Part shown: piece by piece, positions 44,280 through 53,947 of the stretch
Layout: each line of letters begins with the position of its first letter
Position numbering within the stretch: position 1 is the stretch's first letter
Source: Devosia sp.
GTDB lineage: Bacteria; Pseudomonadota; Alphaproteobacteria; Rhizobiales; Devosiaceae
Length of the DNA: 64,000 bases
Direction of reading: 5' to 3'
NCBI RefSeq assembly: GCF_017744655.1
Contig: NZ_JAGIAW010000007.1
Location: 62,001 to 126,000, forward strand
The notes under the pieces: generated by a model
What the model was told of the DNA's origin: nothing
Database searches by the model: none
What the model saw: only the letters and a program-made list of their open reading frames with translations
Program-made: the position numbers and the translations under genes

Positions 44280-46661
44280 TCATGCATTTGCCCTCCGGCC
44301 AGGCATGAAACTGCGCGCTGCCGCTGTGATCGCCGCGGCGTCGATGCCGAAATGGGCATAGAGATCATGCACCGTGCCGGTCTGGCCAAAGTGCTCGACG
44401 CCGAGCGTTATCGTGCGGTGACCAAGCACGCTGCCGAGCCAGCCGAGCGTTGCCGGATGCCCGTCTATGGCGGTGATGAGGCCGGCCCGATCGGGCACGT
44501 CGGCCAGCAAGGTCTCGATATGGCTGCGGGCATCGCGGTCGCCATGGAGGCGCGCTCGTTGCGCGCCATGCCAGCCGGCATTGAGGCGATCGGCCGAGGT
44601 CACGGCGAGCACCGCAACATTGCGCCGATCACCGCCGATCTGTGCTGATGCTTCGATGGCTTCATTGGCCAGCACGCCCTGATAGGCGATGACCACCTCG
44701 CATTGTGGCGTTGGCGGTTTAAGCCAATAAGCGCCGCGAATGATGCCGTCGGACAGGGCCTTGTCCATCACCCGCATGGGCTGCTCGATGGTGCGCGTGG
44801 AGAGGCGCAGATAGACGGAGCCGCCGGTAACATCCCGTGGCCAATCGGCGAGATCGGGCCGGGCATCGCCCTGCCGCTGCATATAGTCAAAGGCCCAGTC
44901 CATGATGACCGACAATTCATCGGCGAAGGCCGGCTCGAAACTGGCAAGACCATCCTGCGCCATGCCGATCAGCGGCGAAGCAATCGACTGATGCGCGCCG
45001 CCTTCGCCGGCGAGAGACACGCCCGAGGGCGTCGCCACAAGCAGGAACCGCGCATCCTGATAGCAGGCATAGTTGAGGGCATCGAGGCCGCGGGAGATGA
45101 ACGGATCATAGAGCGTGCCGATGGGCAGCAGGCGCTCGCCAAAAAGCGAATGGCTGAGCCCGGCGGCGCCGAGCATCAGGAACAGGTTCATTTCGGCAAT
45201 GCCCAGTTCTATATGCTGCCCATCCGGCGCAAACCGCCACTTCTGGGTGGACGGAATGGCTTCCCTCTGGAAGACATCGGCCACCTCACTTCGCGCGAAA
45301 AGATTGCGCCGGTTCACCCACGGCCCGAGATTGGTCGAGACGGTCACGTCGGGCGATGTGGTGACGATCCGCCGCGCCAGATCGCTATCAGTCTTGGCAA
45401 TGGCATCGAGAATGCGCCCGAAGGCTGCCTGCGTTGAGGTGGGGCCGGTCCCGACAAATTGCGGGCCGATGGTTTCAACCTGCGGCGAGGACAACCGACG
45501 GGAACCGGCAGCGTTGAACGACACCCTGTTCAGAAAGTCCTGCACGCCTTTGGGGTCTTTCAACCCCTCCAGCGGCTCCCATTCATGCCCCTCGCGGACA
45601 TTCATCGATTGGCGCAATTGCTCGATCTGCGTTGATGTCATCTGCCCAGCATGATTGTCCTTGTGACCTGCCAGCGGCGTCGCCCAGCCTTTCACCGTAT
45701 AGGCGATGAACACGGTCGGCTTGTCGCTCTGCGCGGCCTCGAATTGTTCGAGAAGGCTCGGAACACAGTGTCCACCAAGATTGGCCATCAGCTCCGCCAA
45801 TTCCGCATCGCTGCGACGCGCCAGCAGGGCACTGACCGCTCCCTGATCCCCGATCTCGTCCGACAGCCGCTCGCGCCAGGCCGCGCCGCCGCGAAACATC
45901 AGCGCCGAATAAAGCGCGTTGGGCGCTGCATCGATCCAGGCCTTCAGCCTCTCCCCGCCCGGCTCGGCAAAGGCCTCCCGCTGCAATGCGCCATATTTGA
46001 GCGTGACCACATTCCAGTCGAAGGCACGAAAAATGGCTTCGATCCGATCGTAAAGCCCCTCGCGCACCACGCCGTCGAGGCTCTGGCGATTGTAGTCGAT
46101 CACCCACCAGGTGTTGCGCAGCCCGTGCTTCCAACCCTCGAGCAGGCATTCATAGACATTGCCCTCGTCGAGTTCGGCATCGCCCACCAGCGCCACCATG
46201 CGGCCCTCCGGTCGGGTCGTATCCGCCCAGCTCTTGGCGCGGACATAGTCCTGAACCAGCGAAGCAAAGGCGGTGAAAGCAACGCCGAGCCCCACCGAGC
46301 CGGTGGAAATATCGACATCGTCCGTGTCCTTGGTCCGGCTCGGATAGGATTGCGCCCCGCCAAAGGCGCGGAAATCGACGAGTTTTTCCAGCGTCTGCTT
46401 GCCCAGCAGATACTGGATGGCATGGAACACCGGCGCGGCATGCGGCTTGACGGCGACGCGATCCTCGGGCCGCAACACGCCAAAATAAAGCGTGCTCATG
46501 ATCGCCGCCATCGAGGCGGAACTGGCCTGATGCCCGCCAACCTTCACCCCATCGACATTGGGCCGGATATGATTGGCGTGGTGGATCATCCAGTTCGAAA
46601 GCCATAGGGCCTTCTTCGTCAACGCCCCGATATGCCAGATGCGCCGGTCACTATCCTTCAC
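44280..46661 (-). CDS. Homodimeric 2-oxoacid dehydrogenase E1 / transketolase-like protein (AceE/MdeB type)
   Basis: A 793-residue ThDP-dependent enzyme of the single-chain E1 group. The ThDP motif is VGDAELDEGN and then VIDYNRQSLDG; the pyrimidine-domain motif is IELGIAEMNLFLMLGAAG. It is shorter than AceE (about 890 residues), and no E2 or E3 genes are nearby. Divergent linkage to an Lrp-type regulator resembles mdeB/mdeR of Pseudomonas, where the enzyme acts on 2-oxobutyrate from methionine breakdown. That function is inference; no mdeA lies next to it. The start is GTG with GGAGG upstream. Confidence 0.82.
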   Translation of the reverse strand: MKDSDRRIWHIGALTKKALWLSNWMIHHANHIRPNVDGVKVGGHQASSASMAAIMSTLYFGVLRPEDRVAVKPHAAPVFHAIQYLLGKQTLEKLVDFRAFGGAQSYPSRTKDTDDVDISTGSVGLGVAFTAFASLVQDYVRAKSWADTTRPEGRMVALVGDAELDEGNVYECLLEGWKHGLRNTWWVIDYNRQSLDGVVREGLYDRIEAIFRAFDWNVVTLKYGALQREAFAEPGGERLKAWIDAAPNALYSALMFRGGAAWRERLSDEIGDQGAVSALLARRSDAELAELMANLGGHCVPSLLEQFEAAQSDKPTVFIAYTVKGWATPLAGHKDNHAGQMTSTQIEQLRQSMNVREGHEWEPLEGLKDPKGVQDFLNRVSFNAAGSRRLSSPQVETIGPQFVGTGPTSTQAAFGRILDAIAKTDSDLARRIVTTSPDVTVSTNLGPWVNRRNLFARSEVADVFQREAIPSTQKWRFAPDGQHIELGIAEMNLFLMLGAAGLSHSLFGERLLPIGTLYDPFISRGLDALNYACYQDARFLLVATPSGVSLAGEGGAHQSIASPLIGMAQDGLASFEPAFADELSVIMDWAFDYMQRQGDARPDLADWPRDVTGGSVYLRLSTRTIEQPMRVMDKALSDGIIRGAYWLKPPTPQCEVVIAYQGVLANEAIEASAQIGGDRRNVAVLAVTSADRLNAGWHGAQRARLHGDRDARSHIETLLADVPDRAGLITAIDGHPATLGWLGSVLGHRTITLGVEHFGQTGTVHDLYAHFGIDAAAITAAARSFMPGRRANA

Positions 46662-46776
46662 GACGAAACCTCCTCTTCCTCCCTCCCAGCCTGCACCTTG
46701 CTGTCAGGCAGATTTCGTCTAATTTAGCCAATTGAGCGCCTGGCTACGCAGGATTTCTCTTGTTTGGAGAGGATAA
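46662..46776. promoter_or_regulatory. Divergent promoter region, E1 gene / Lrp gene
   Basis: The 115-bp gap separates the divergent E1 and Lrp-type genes and must hold both promoters. It includes an AT-rich patch (TCTAATTTAGCCAATTGA) near 46717, a plausible Lrp contact site. Confidence 0.4.
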
Positions 46777-47253
46777 TTGGCAGAATCCGCCAAGATCGAA
46801 CTGACGGCGATAGACCGCAAAATCCTGCGGGCGCTGCAGGAGGATGGGCGAATGACCATCCAGGCGATCGCCGACCGAGTGGGGCTCTCGCCGTCACCCT
46901 GCCTGCGTCGCATCCGCCAGATGGAACGCGCTGAGATCATCACCGGCTATAGCGCAATGGTGGATCAGAAAGCGGCGGGCCTGCCGGTCTCGGTGTTCAT
47001 TTCCATAAAACTGGAACGCCAGCGGGCGCGCGAACTGGACGCCTTTGCCGCGGCCATAAGCCGATGGCCGGAAGTCATGGACGCCTATCTCATGACCGGC
47101 CAATTCGACTTCCTGCTCCGGGTCGTCTGCGCCGACCTCGAAACCTATGAACATTTTTTGCGCGAGAAACTGACCCAGGTGGAAGGCGTCGCCTCGATCG
47201 AATCGAGCTTTTCGCTGGGGACGGTGAAAGTGGGGCGGGCGCTACCGCTCTAG
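46777..47253 (+). CDS. Lrp/AsnC-family transcriptional regulator
   Basis: A 158-residue regulator. The helix-turn-helix (MTIQAIADRVGLSPSPCLRR) lies at about residues 28-47, followed by the RAM effector domain (SVFISIKLERQRARELDAF, with GQFDFLLRVVCADLE). The start is TTG with GAGAGG upstream. It is divergent from the E1 gene, its likely target, and may sense the amino acid whose breakdown feeds that enzyme. A clear terminator follows. Confidence 0.9.
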   Translation: MAESAKIELTAIDRKILRALQEDGRMTIQAIADRVGLSPSPCLRRIRQMERAEIITGYSAMVDQKAAGLPVSVFISIKLERQRARELDAFAAAISRWPEVMDAYLMTGQFDFLLRVVCADLETYEHFLREKLTQVEGVASIESSFSLGTVKVGRALPL

Positions 47254-47301
47254 ACTTTTCTGCAAGGCGGGCACTGGCTTTCCGACGAACAATGTCAGTT
47301 T

Positions 47302-47332
47302 GGAGCGGTCGGAACCCGACCGCTCCTTTCTT
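47302..47332 (+). terminator. Rho-independent terminator of the Lrp gene
   Basis: GGAGCGGTCG and CGACCGCTCC form a 10-bp stem with a 5-base loop, followed by TTTCTT. It lies 48 bp after the Lrp stop and just before the convergent binding-protein gene. Confidence 0.85.
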
Positions 47333-47336
47333 GTCC

Positions 47337-49259
47337 TTATTGAGCGGCGACCGGCTCAAGTTTGGCGGCGATAAACTTGAAATTGCTCCACCACCACCAT
47401 GGGCCTTCGTAGTAATTGTCGGCCGAGGGATAGTTAGTCCAATAGGTCTCGTTCACGGGCACGAACTTGGACGTACCGAACATTTCGATCGCCGGCAGGC
47501 CTTCGACAAGCTCCTTGAGGATGTCGGTGCCGAGCGGGACGATCTGCGGATCATCGGCCGGGATGGTGCGCAGCTTGTCGATCAGGGCACTGAGCTCATC
47601 ATCGACATAGCGGCCCTGGTTGGACGAGGCGGGCGTTCCGTTTTCGCGCACATAGTCCTTGTGCCAGCCTTCCATGCGCACGAATGGGTCGGGCACGATG
47701 CCGCAGGACATGCCCCAATAGGAGCCGACTTCATAGTCGCCGGTATTTTCGGCGGTGAAGAAGGCGCCGGCCTGCATCTGCTGGACCTGAGCGGGAATGC
47801 CGAACTGCGTCCATTCATTGGCAACGGCAAAGGCGAGGCGCTGCGACTGCACCTCGAAATCGGCCGGGGCCAGGATGTTGATGGTAAAAGGCGTGCCGTC
47901 GGGCTTTTTCCAGACCCCGCCATCATTGGTGAAACCGACATCAAGGAGGAGCTTGGTCGCCTGTTCCGGATCATGCTTCCACCAGCCAACGCCGAGGAGT
48001 TCGCGCAAGGCCTCCGGATCCTCAGGGATATTCTCGATACCTTCGGAACGCAAACGCTCGCCGAGGCGCACGGCATAGTCGGGATCAAAGGGCTTGTAGC
48101 CGTCTTCAAGGGCGAATTCGCTGAGCCACTGGGCCATGGGCTGGTGGTAGGTGTCCATCAAGACGGTGGTCGGCGGGATGGCGAGCGGGGAGGCGCGCAT
48201 CATGCCCGAGAAGGTAGCGATACTGGCCTGTTCGGCATTGATGGCCAGAGCCAGGGCCCAGCGCGTCCGAGCGTCGTCATAGGGCGCCTTGGACGTATTG
48301 AAATGCATGCCGCGCTCGCAAGGGTCATCGAGATTGGCATAGGGGAAATCGGTGAACCAGCCGCGCACCTTGTCGTTCTGGTTGCGCAGGATATCGAGGC
48401 TTTCGGGCGAGATGTCGGTCAGAATGTCGATCTCGTTGGACGCCATTGCGAGCACGCGGCGTTCCTCGGTGCCATAGCTGCGGAACAGCACATATTGCGG
48501 CTTGGGCTCGCCCACGATCTGGCCGACATCCGAATTCTGCCAGTCTTCGCGCTTTTCCCAGAGGAACCAGGTGCCGTTGGGGTCGTGATCCTTATACTTG
48601 TAGGCGCTGATGCTGACCGGCGGGAAATTGGGGAAAGTTGCCGGGTCCTGTCCTTCCCAGACATGCTGGGGCACGACGTGGAATGGATTGCCATAGATGA
48701 CCGAGCCGAGGACGATGGAGAGACGCGGCGTCGGCTTGGTGGTGGTGATCTCGACCGTGTGGTCGTCCACCTTGGTCATCGAGGCGATCTGGGCGGTATA
48801 GGCGGCGCTGTAGCCGAGGGCCGGCGTGTTGCGCAGCATCTGGTCGGTAAAAATCACGTCGTCGGCGGTGAAGGCTTCGCCATCGCTCCAAGTTAGGCCC
48901 TGGCGCAGCGGGACTGTGAAAACAGTGAAATCCGCGTTGGCGATCGGCATTTCGGCGGCAAGATCGGGGATCTGAGAGCCCTTGGCCGTGTCGATGTCAT
49001 AGAGCAGCGCGCCAGCCATCTGGTGATAGCCATGATTGGTGGTCACGCCCTGCTGATACATGTTCATATTGGTCGGATTGCCGACGCGGGCATTGAGCAT
49101 GTCGACGATCAATGTCTCGGCACGTGGCGTGCCGACATCGGTCATTTCTTGGGCCCAGGCCGGTACGGTGGCACCGGACAGCATGGTGCCGCCCATGAGG
49201 ACGGCGAGCCCGAGAGCCATGAGGGCTCTTTGCGGGCGGTGAACTTGAATTGGTAACAT
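47337..49259 (-). CDS. ABC transporter substrate-binding protein, family 5 (oligosaccharide-type candidate)
   Basis: A 640-residue binding protein with a long signal peptide (n-region then LGLAVLMGGTMLSGATVPAWA, cut before QEM). It is about 100 residues longer than typical DppA. Family 5 features include VPLRQGLTWSDGEAFTADDV. The aromatic-rich C-terminus (EGPWWWWSNFKFIAAKLEP) recalls family 5 proteins that bind oligosaccharides. GGAGGAGAAATC precedes the ATG. It is the last gene of the GH172 operon, where a sugar ligand is more likely than a peptide. Confidence 0.88.
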   Translation of the reverse strand: MLPIQVHRPQRALMALGLAVLMGGTMLSGATVPAWAQEMTDVGTPRAETLIVDMLNARVGNPTNMNMYQQGVTTNHGYHQMAGALLYDIDTAKGSQIPDLAAEMPIANADFTVFTVPLRQGLTWSDGEAFTADDVIFTDQMLRNTPALGYSAAYTAQIASMTKVDDHTVEITTTKPTPRLSIVLGSVIYGNPFHVVPQHVWEGQDPATFPNFPPVSISAYKYKDHDPNGTWFLWEKREDWQNSDVGQIVGEPKPQYVLFRSYGTEERRVLAMASNEIDILTDISPESLDILRNQNDKVRGWFTDFPYANLDDPCERGMHFNTSKAPYDDARTRWALALAINAEQASIATFSGMMRASPLAIPPTTVLMDTYHQPMAQWLSEFALEDGYKPFDPDYAVRLGERLRSEGIENIPEDPEALRELLGVGWWKHDPEQATKLLLDVGFTNDGGVWKKPDGTPFTINILAPADFEVQSQRLAFAVANEWTQFGIPAQVQQMQAGAFFTAENTGDYEVGSYWGMSCGIVPDPFVRMEGWHKDYVRENGTPASSNQGRYVDDELSALIDKLRTIPADDPQIVPLGTDILKELVEGLPAIEMFGTSKFVPVNETYWTNYPSADNYYEGPWWWWSNFKFIAAKLEPVAAQ

Positions 49260-49278
49260 GATTTCTCCTCCGTTTGTT

Positions 49279-50169
49279 TCAGGCGTTGGCCGGCGGCTGG
49301 TTCGAGCCAGTCTTTTGCCGGGATGAATGGGTGGGATAGGCGCTGTCGATGGCGTCGAGCTCGCTCCAGCGCTCCCCGACTGTGGGGATCGCCGCCATCA
49401 GTTCGCGCGTATAGGCCTCGCTTGGATTGTCGAGGATGTCGGTAGGTACGCCGCTCTCCACCACGCGGCCATGGTTCATGATCGCCACTTGGTCGGACAG
49501 GTAATAGGCCGTCGAGAGGTCGTGGGTGATGTAGATGAATGACACGCCCTGCTCTTCCACGATGGTGCGGAAGAGATTGACGATGGACATGCGCAGGCTG
49601 GCATCGACCATCGAGACGGGCTCGTCGGCGACGATCAGCTTGGGCTGCGGGATAAGGGCCCGCGCCACGCTGATGCGCTGCAATTCGCCGCCCGAGAACT
49701 GGCGGATATATTTGCCGCGAATGCGCTCGAGGCTGAGATTGACCGAGCGCAGCGCCCGGTCGGCCAAGCGATCGGCCTCCTCGACCGACTTCGCGACTTT
49801 GAGGTTGAGCGCGGTGCGCCGGAGATAGTCCTCGATCGGCAGATAGGCGCTGAAGGCCTCAAACGGATTCTGGAAGATGGGCTGCACCAGCCGGCGGAAT
49901 TCGAGACTATCGATCCGCCCTTCCTTGCCTATGAGCGGGCGGCCGAGGAGGCGAATATCGCCTTCGCTTGGCTCGACGAGGCGAAGGACCATGCGCGCCA
50001 ATGTGGTCTTGCCCGAACCGGATTCGCCGACGATGGAGAAGACCTGCGGCTTGGCCGGCAGGGTGAAAGAAACGTCGTCGACGGCCTTGAAATGGGTGCC
50101 GCCAAAGAAGCCGCCCTTGCGATAGGAGCGGCTGACATTGCGGACTTCGAGAATGGAAGCGTCGCTCAT
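49279..50169 (-). CDS. Opp-type ABC transporter ATP-binding protein (OppF position)
   Basis: A 296-residue ATPase with Walker A GESGSGKTT near residue 50, the signature QFSGGELQRISVARAL and Walker B LIVADEPVSMVDASLR. The first residue of the signature is Phe-Ser, as in several OppF proteins. It overlaps the partner ATPase by 4 bases. Confidence 0.92.
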   Translation of the reverse strand: MSDASILEVRNVSRSYRKGGFFGGTHFKAVDDVSFTLPAKPQVFSIVGESGSGKTTLARMVLRLVEPSEGDIRLLGRPLIGKEGRIDSLEFRRLVQPIFQNPFEAFSAYLPIEDYLRRTALNLKVAKSVEEADRLADRALRSVNLSLERIRGKYIRQFSGGELQRISVARALIPQPKLIVADEPVSMVDASLRMSIVNLFRTIVEEQGVSFIYITHDLSTAYYLSDQVAIMNHGRVVESGVPTDILDNPSEAYTRELMAAIPTVGERWSELDAIDSAYPTHSSRQKTGSNQPPANA

Positions 50170-50990
50170 GCGCCCGCTCCCACCCGATCCACCGCCCGCT
50201 GGCCGTGGAGGCGCGGCAGCGAGGCGATGAGATTGCGGGTATAGTCGTGTTGCGGATTGGCAAAGATATCAGCCGTGCGGCCGGCCTCGACAATCTGGCC
50301 CTTGTACATGATCACCAGCCGGTCGGTGATCTGGTAGTGCACGCCAAGATCGTGGCTGACCAGCACGAGCGTGTTCTGCAACCGTCGCTGGATTTCGACC
50401 ATCATGAGCAGGATCTTTTTCTGCACCACCACGTCGAGTGCCGTCGTCGGCTCGTCGGCGAGGATGAGGCGGGGATTGACGAAGGCGGCGATGGCCACCA
50501 GCACACGCTGCCGCATGCCGCCCGAAAGCTGGTGCGGATAGGCGTCGAGCACATTTTCTTCGAGCCCGAAGCCGGCAAGGAATTTTGCGATGCGGGCCCG
50601 CAATTCCCGGCGGCCGCCACCGCGTTCGCGCCTGGGCAGCCCGTCGACAACCTGCTTCTCGATTTTCATCAGCGGGTTGAGCACGCTCATCGAGCCCTGC
50701 GGGATATAGCTGATCTGGTCCCACCAGAGATCGCGGAACAGGCTCGACGGCTTTTCGATCGTCTTGCCAGTCGCAGCGTCGGTAAAACGGCCGGTTACGG
50801 TGCCGGACTTGATACGGAGGCCCGTCGAGAAGTCGCCATAGACCGCTCGCATCAGCGTCGATTTGCCCGAGCCGGATTCCCCGGCAATGCCGATGATTTC
50901 GTTGCTGCCGATGGTGAAACTGACGCCATCGACCGCGGTGATGAAGCCGGCCGCGCCGTAGCCGACCGTGACATTGTCGATGCTGATCAT
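50166..50990 (-). CDS. Opp-type ABC transporter ATP-binding protein (OppD position)
   Basis: A 274-residue ATPase with Walker A GESGSGKST, signature QLSGGMRQRVLVAIAA and Walker B LILADEPTTALDVV. It overlaps both neighbours by 4 bases. With the OppF-like protein it forms the heterodimeric motor of the GH172-linked importer. Confidence 0.92.
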   Translation of the reverse strand: MISIDNVTVGYGAAGFITAVDGVSFTIGSNEIIGIAGESGSGKSTLMRAVYGDFSTGLRIKSGTVTGRFTDAATGKTIEKPSSLFRDLWWDQISYIPQGSMSVLNPLMKIEKQVVDGLPRRERGGGRRELRARIAKFLAGFGLEENVLDAYPHQLSGGMRQRVLVAIAAFVNPRLILADEPTTALDVVVQKKILLMMVEIQRRLQNTLVLVSHDLGVHYQITDRLVIMYKGQIVEAGRTADIFANPQHDYTRNLIASLPRLHGQRAVDRVGAGA

Positions 50991-51826
50991 ACGCTCATCC
51001 TCTTCGCGGCGGACTGCATGGAGAGGCCCGAGGAGACGAGAAAGAGGCCGATGAAAAGAAGGACGATGGCGACCACGGGAGAGCCGATCCAGACGTATTT
51101 ACCGCCCAACAGCGCCTGATAGTTGATGGCCCAATAGATCATGGTGCCGAGCGTCGCCTGCTGGGCGCTGGAGAGACCGATGACCGCCAGGGCGCTCTCG
51201 GTCGAAATGCCGACCAGCACCGTGTTGATGAAATTGGCCGCCGACCAGCCGGCGATATAGGGGAAGATGTGCCGTATGAGGATGCGCGAGCTGGATTCTC
51301 CCGAGAACCAGGCGACATTGATGAATTCGCGCTCGCGCATCGTCAGCGCCACGGCGCGCACCTGTCGGGCCGGATAGGGCCAGTTGAAGACCACTAGCAG
51401 CAGGCCGACGATGGGTAGCGCCAATTGACCGCCGAAGAGCGCGGCCATCAGAATCAGGATGGGCAGCGTCGGAATGCAGAGCAGTGCATCCATGAAAAAG
51501 CTCAGCACCCGATCGAGCCAGCCCCCGGCATAGCCGGCGGCAAGGCCGAGGAAGACGCCGATGACCGTCGACAGCCCGGCAACGATCAGCCCGAGGATGA
51601 TCGAATTGCGCAGAGCATAGGTGAGGAGCCAGAAGACGTCCTGACCGAGACTGGTCGTCCCCAGCCAATAGGCGCCACTGGGGTTCTGGTTGCGCGGAGC
51701 CGAATACCAGACGAGCGGATCGCCGGGCGCCAGCCAGGGCAGAATCCCGCCAACGACGATACACACCGCCAGGAGCAGAAGGCCGAGATAGAGCCGGAAC
51801 GGCGCATGGGTAAAGAAACTGCGCAT
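50987..51826 (-). CDS. Opp-type ABC transporter permease (OppC/DppC)
   Basis: A 279-residue permease. The first helix (YLGLLLLAVCIVVGGILPWLA) is followed by GTTSLGQDVFWLLTYALRNS, typical of DppC. The usual coupling motif is divergent (REREFINVAWFSGESSSRIL), as in sugar-linked Opp systems. It overlaps the ATPase gene by 4 bases. Confidence 0.9.
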   Translation of the reverse strand: MRSFFTHAPFRLYLGLLLLAVCIVVGGILPWLAPGDPLVWYSAPRNQNPSGAYWLGTTSLGQDVFWLLTYALRNSIILGLIVAGLSTVIGVFLGLAAGYAGGWLDRVLSFFMDALLCIPTLPILILMAALFGGQLALPIVGLLLVVFNWPYPARQVRAVALTMREREFINVAWFSGESSSRILIRHIFPYIAGWSAANFINTVLVGISTESALAVIGLSSAQQATLGTMIYWAINYQALLGGKYVWIGSPVVAIVLLFIGLFLVSSGLSMQSAAKRMSV

Positions 51827-51830
51827 CGGT

Positions 51831-52829
51831 CTACCTGTGCCGGATACGAGGATCGAGAAGGGGATAGATGAGGTCGATGATCATGGTCGCGGTCGCGACG
51901 GCGATCACCGAAAGGCTGATCGTGCCCATCAGCAGGTTGAAGTCGCCCTGCAACACGGCCGTGTAAATCAGCAGCCCAAGGCCCGGATAATCGAACAGGA
52001 TTTCGGTGATCAGCGAGCCGTTGAACATCAGCCCGATCTGCAGGGCGAGAAAGGTGATCTGCGGCAGGAGGGCATTGGGCAGGATATAAGCGGTGAGGAT
52101 GCGCCCATCGCTGAGGCCTTTCAGCCTTGCATAGCGCGCGAACTCCTCTTCCTTCAGGGCTGATGTCTGCGCCTTGACGCTGATCACCCACCAGCCGAAC
52201 ACCACAATGACGATCGACATGGCCGGCAGGAACGAGTTCCAGACTATACTGGAGACCAACTCCCAACTCCATGGCGCGCCGCGAATGGTGGTGGTGAGCG
52301 GAAATATCTTCCAGACATAGGAAAAGAGGATCGATAGCACGAGCGCGAGGATGTAATAGGGGATCGGATAGAGGCAGATCGCGATCCCCTCCATCACTCG
52401 CGAACTATTCGAATTGGGCCGCCAGCCGGAGAGCAGGCCGACGAAATTGCCCAGGATCCAGGCGATCAGCGTCGAGCTCAGCAGCAGGCCAAAAGTCCAG
52501 GGCAGCGCATTCCAGATCAGCTCCATCACCGGGGTGGGATACATGGAGAGCGATGGGCCAAAGTCGGCGCTGAACACGATGCGATTGACGAAGGCGCCGT
52601 ACTGCTCCCAGAGCGAGCCACCGAGCCCAAAAGTGTCGATGAGCGACTGGCGCAGCTTGTCGACCTGCGCGGGGTCCATATAGGCGCCCTGCGAGGCGAC
52701 CTTGGCCAGCATGGCCTCCACCGGATCGGTGGGGCCAAGACGCGGCACGAAGAACAGCACGGTGAGCGCGAAGACGATCACCAGCGCATAGACCACGAGC
52801 CGCCCAGCAATGAAGCGGAGGAGGTGCAT
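51831..52829 (-). CDS. Opp-type ABC transporter permease (OppB/DppB)
   Basis: A 332-residue permease. The first helix (LVVYALVIVFALTVLFFVPRL) and GPTDPVEAML match the DppB opening. The coupling region reads RYARLKGLSDGRILTAYILPN. It lies 4 bp before OppC and 2 bp after the GH172 gene. Confidence 0.9.
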   Translation of the reverse strand: MHLLRFIAGRLVVYALVIVFALTVLFFVPRLGPTDPVEAMLAKVASQGAYMDPAQVDKLRQSLIDTFGLGGSLWEQYGAFVNRIVFSADFGPSLSMYPTPVMELIWNALPWTFGLLLSSTLIAWILGNFVGLLSGWRPNSNSSRVMEGIAICLYPIPYYILALVLSILFSYVWKIFPLTTTIRGAPWSWELVSSIVWNSFLPAMSIVIVVFGWWVISVKAQTSALKEEEFARYARLKGLSDGRILTAYILPNALLPQITFLALQIGLMFNGSLITEILFDYPGLGLLIYTAVLQGDFNLLMGTISLSVIAVATATMIIDLIYPLLDPRIRHR

Positions 52830-52831
52830 GG

Positions 52832-53947
52832 TCAGATGATCTCGAGATAGTCGCGGTCGGGCAGTTGCGAGAACGGCGCCGTGGGCAGGGTCTGGTACCA
52901 GAAGGCGACCGAGGCGATGTCATCCTGCAACGGCAGGTAGCGCCGATCCTTCTTTTCCGTGCGCCAGCCGAGAGCCTGGATGGTCACCCGCAGATCGCTG
53001 TCGAAGCGGATCGGATCGTGGACGTGCCAGCGATACATGCCGAAGCGCGTCTGGCTCTGATAGGTGCCGTCGGGCCGCAAGACCTGCGGCAGGCCGGCAT
53101 AGGGCGTGGTGAATTCGCGATAGCGGCTGTCCATGGTGGCATCGACGACGCCGCCGTCGAAATTATAGGCGCCGCAGAAATAGTCCTCGGTGCCGGTGCC
53201 GCAGATGGTGGGGAATTGCTTGTCCCCATCCATGAAGAATTTGATCTCGCCCTCGCCCCACCAGCCGGCATTGTTGACGCCCCAGGCCATATAGGTGCCC
53301 ACATATTGACCCTGCCCGCTCACGCCATCGAGGATGGTGTAATCCTCCTTGAACGGCAGCGGATTGGTGCGGCGGAACTGCGCGTGGAAATAGGCGGCGT
53401 CATCTGGCACTTCCGCGAGCGCATAGTTGATCTGGTAATAGATGATGCCGAAATCGTCGGGATCGCGGTTTTCGATGGTGATGCGGGCGCGCTTCTTGAA
53501 TGGCATCTGCCAGTAGCAATTGAAGGCGCGGCCCGGATTGACGCAGACGGCGAGCGAGGTGACCTGCGCAAAGCGGTTCCAGCCCGAGCAGAAGAAGTCG
53601 CCCACCGGCGCCTCCACGGAAGGATGCTCCTGATCGTCCCAATAGATGCGCAGGATCAGGTCGCGCCAGCGCAGATTGGCTGTGGTCAGCCAGATCTGTT
53701 GGATGGCGCCCGGTCCTTCGATATCGGCGAGAACGCGGGTTTCATGGGCTTCGATACGGATGGAGGGCGATACCTTCCAGCCCTGGCCGAGGCCCCGGGC
53801 GCAATCCGCTCCGGTTCCTTCGGTGGCCATGCCGCCCCTGCCCTTTTCACCGGTGAAATTCTCCGGTGAAATAGAGCGGGTTTTGGCTTGAGACAGGCGG
53901 TAAAGATTGCCCAGATTGACGTCGAGGCCGGAAAAGGGAGCGTTCAT
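52832..53947 (-). CDS. GH172 (DUF2961) glycoside hydrolase
   Basis: A 371-residue cytoplasmic protein of the DUF2961 family, now GH172, whose members act on alpha-D-fructofuranosides (difructose anhydride) or alpha-D-arabinofuranosides. The hallmark GTGTEDYFCGAYNF is present, as are IQQIWLTTANLRWRDLILR and PVGDFFCSGW. Homologues assemble as viral-capsid-like jelly rolls. ATG 53947 gives the family-typical start; the longer frame from 54010 lies in the control region. It is the first gene of the importer operon, so its substrate is probably what the importer brings in. Confidence 0.88.
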   Translation of the reverse strand: MNAPFSGLDVNLGNLYRLSQAKTRSISPENFTGEKGRGGMATEGTGADCARGLGQGWKVSPSIRIEAHETRVLADIEGPGAIQQIWLTTANLRWRDLILRIYWDDQEHPSVEAPVGDFFCSGWNRFAQVTSLAVCVNPGRAFNCYWQMPFKKRARITIENRDPDDFGIIYYQINYALAEVPDDAAYFHAQFRRTNPLPFKEDYTILDGVSGQGQYVGTYMAWGVNNAGWWGEGEIKFFMDGDKQFPTICGTGTEDYFCGAYNFDGGVVDATMDSRYREFTTPYAGLPQVLRPDGTYQSQTRFGMYRWHVHDPIRFDSDLRVTIQALGWRTEKKDRRYLPLQDDIASVAFWYQTLPTAPFSQLPDRDYLEII

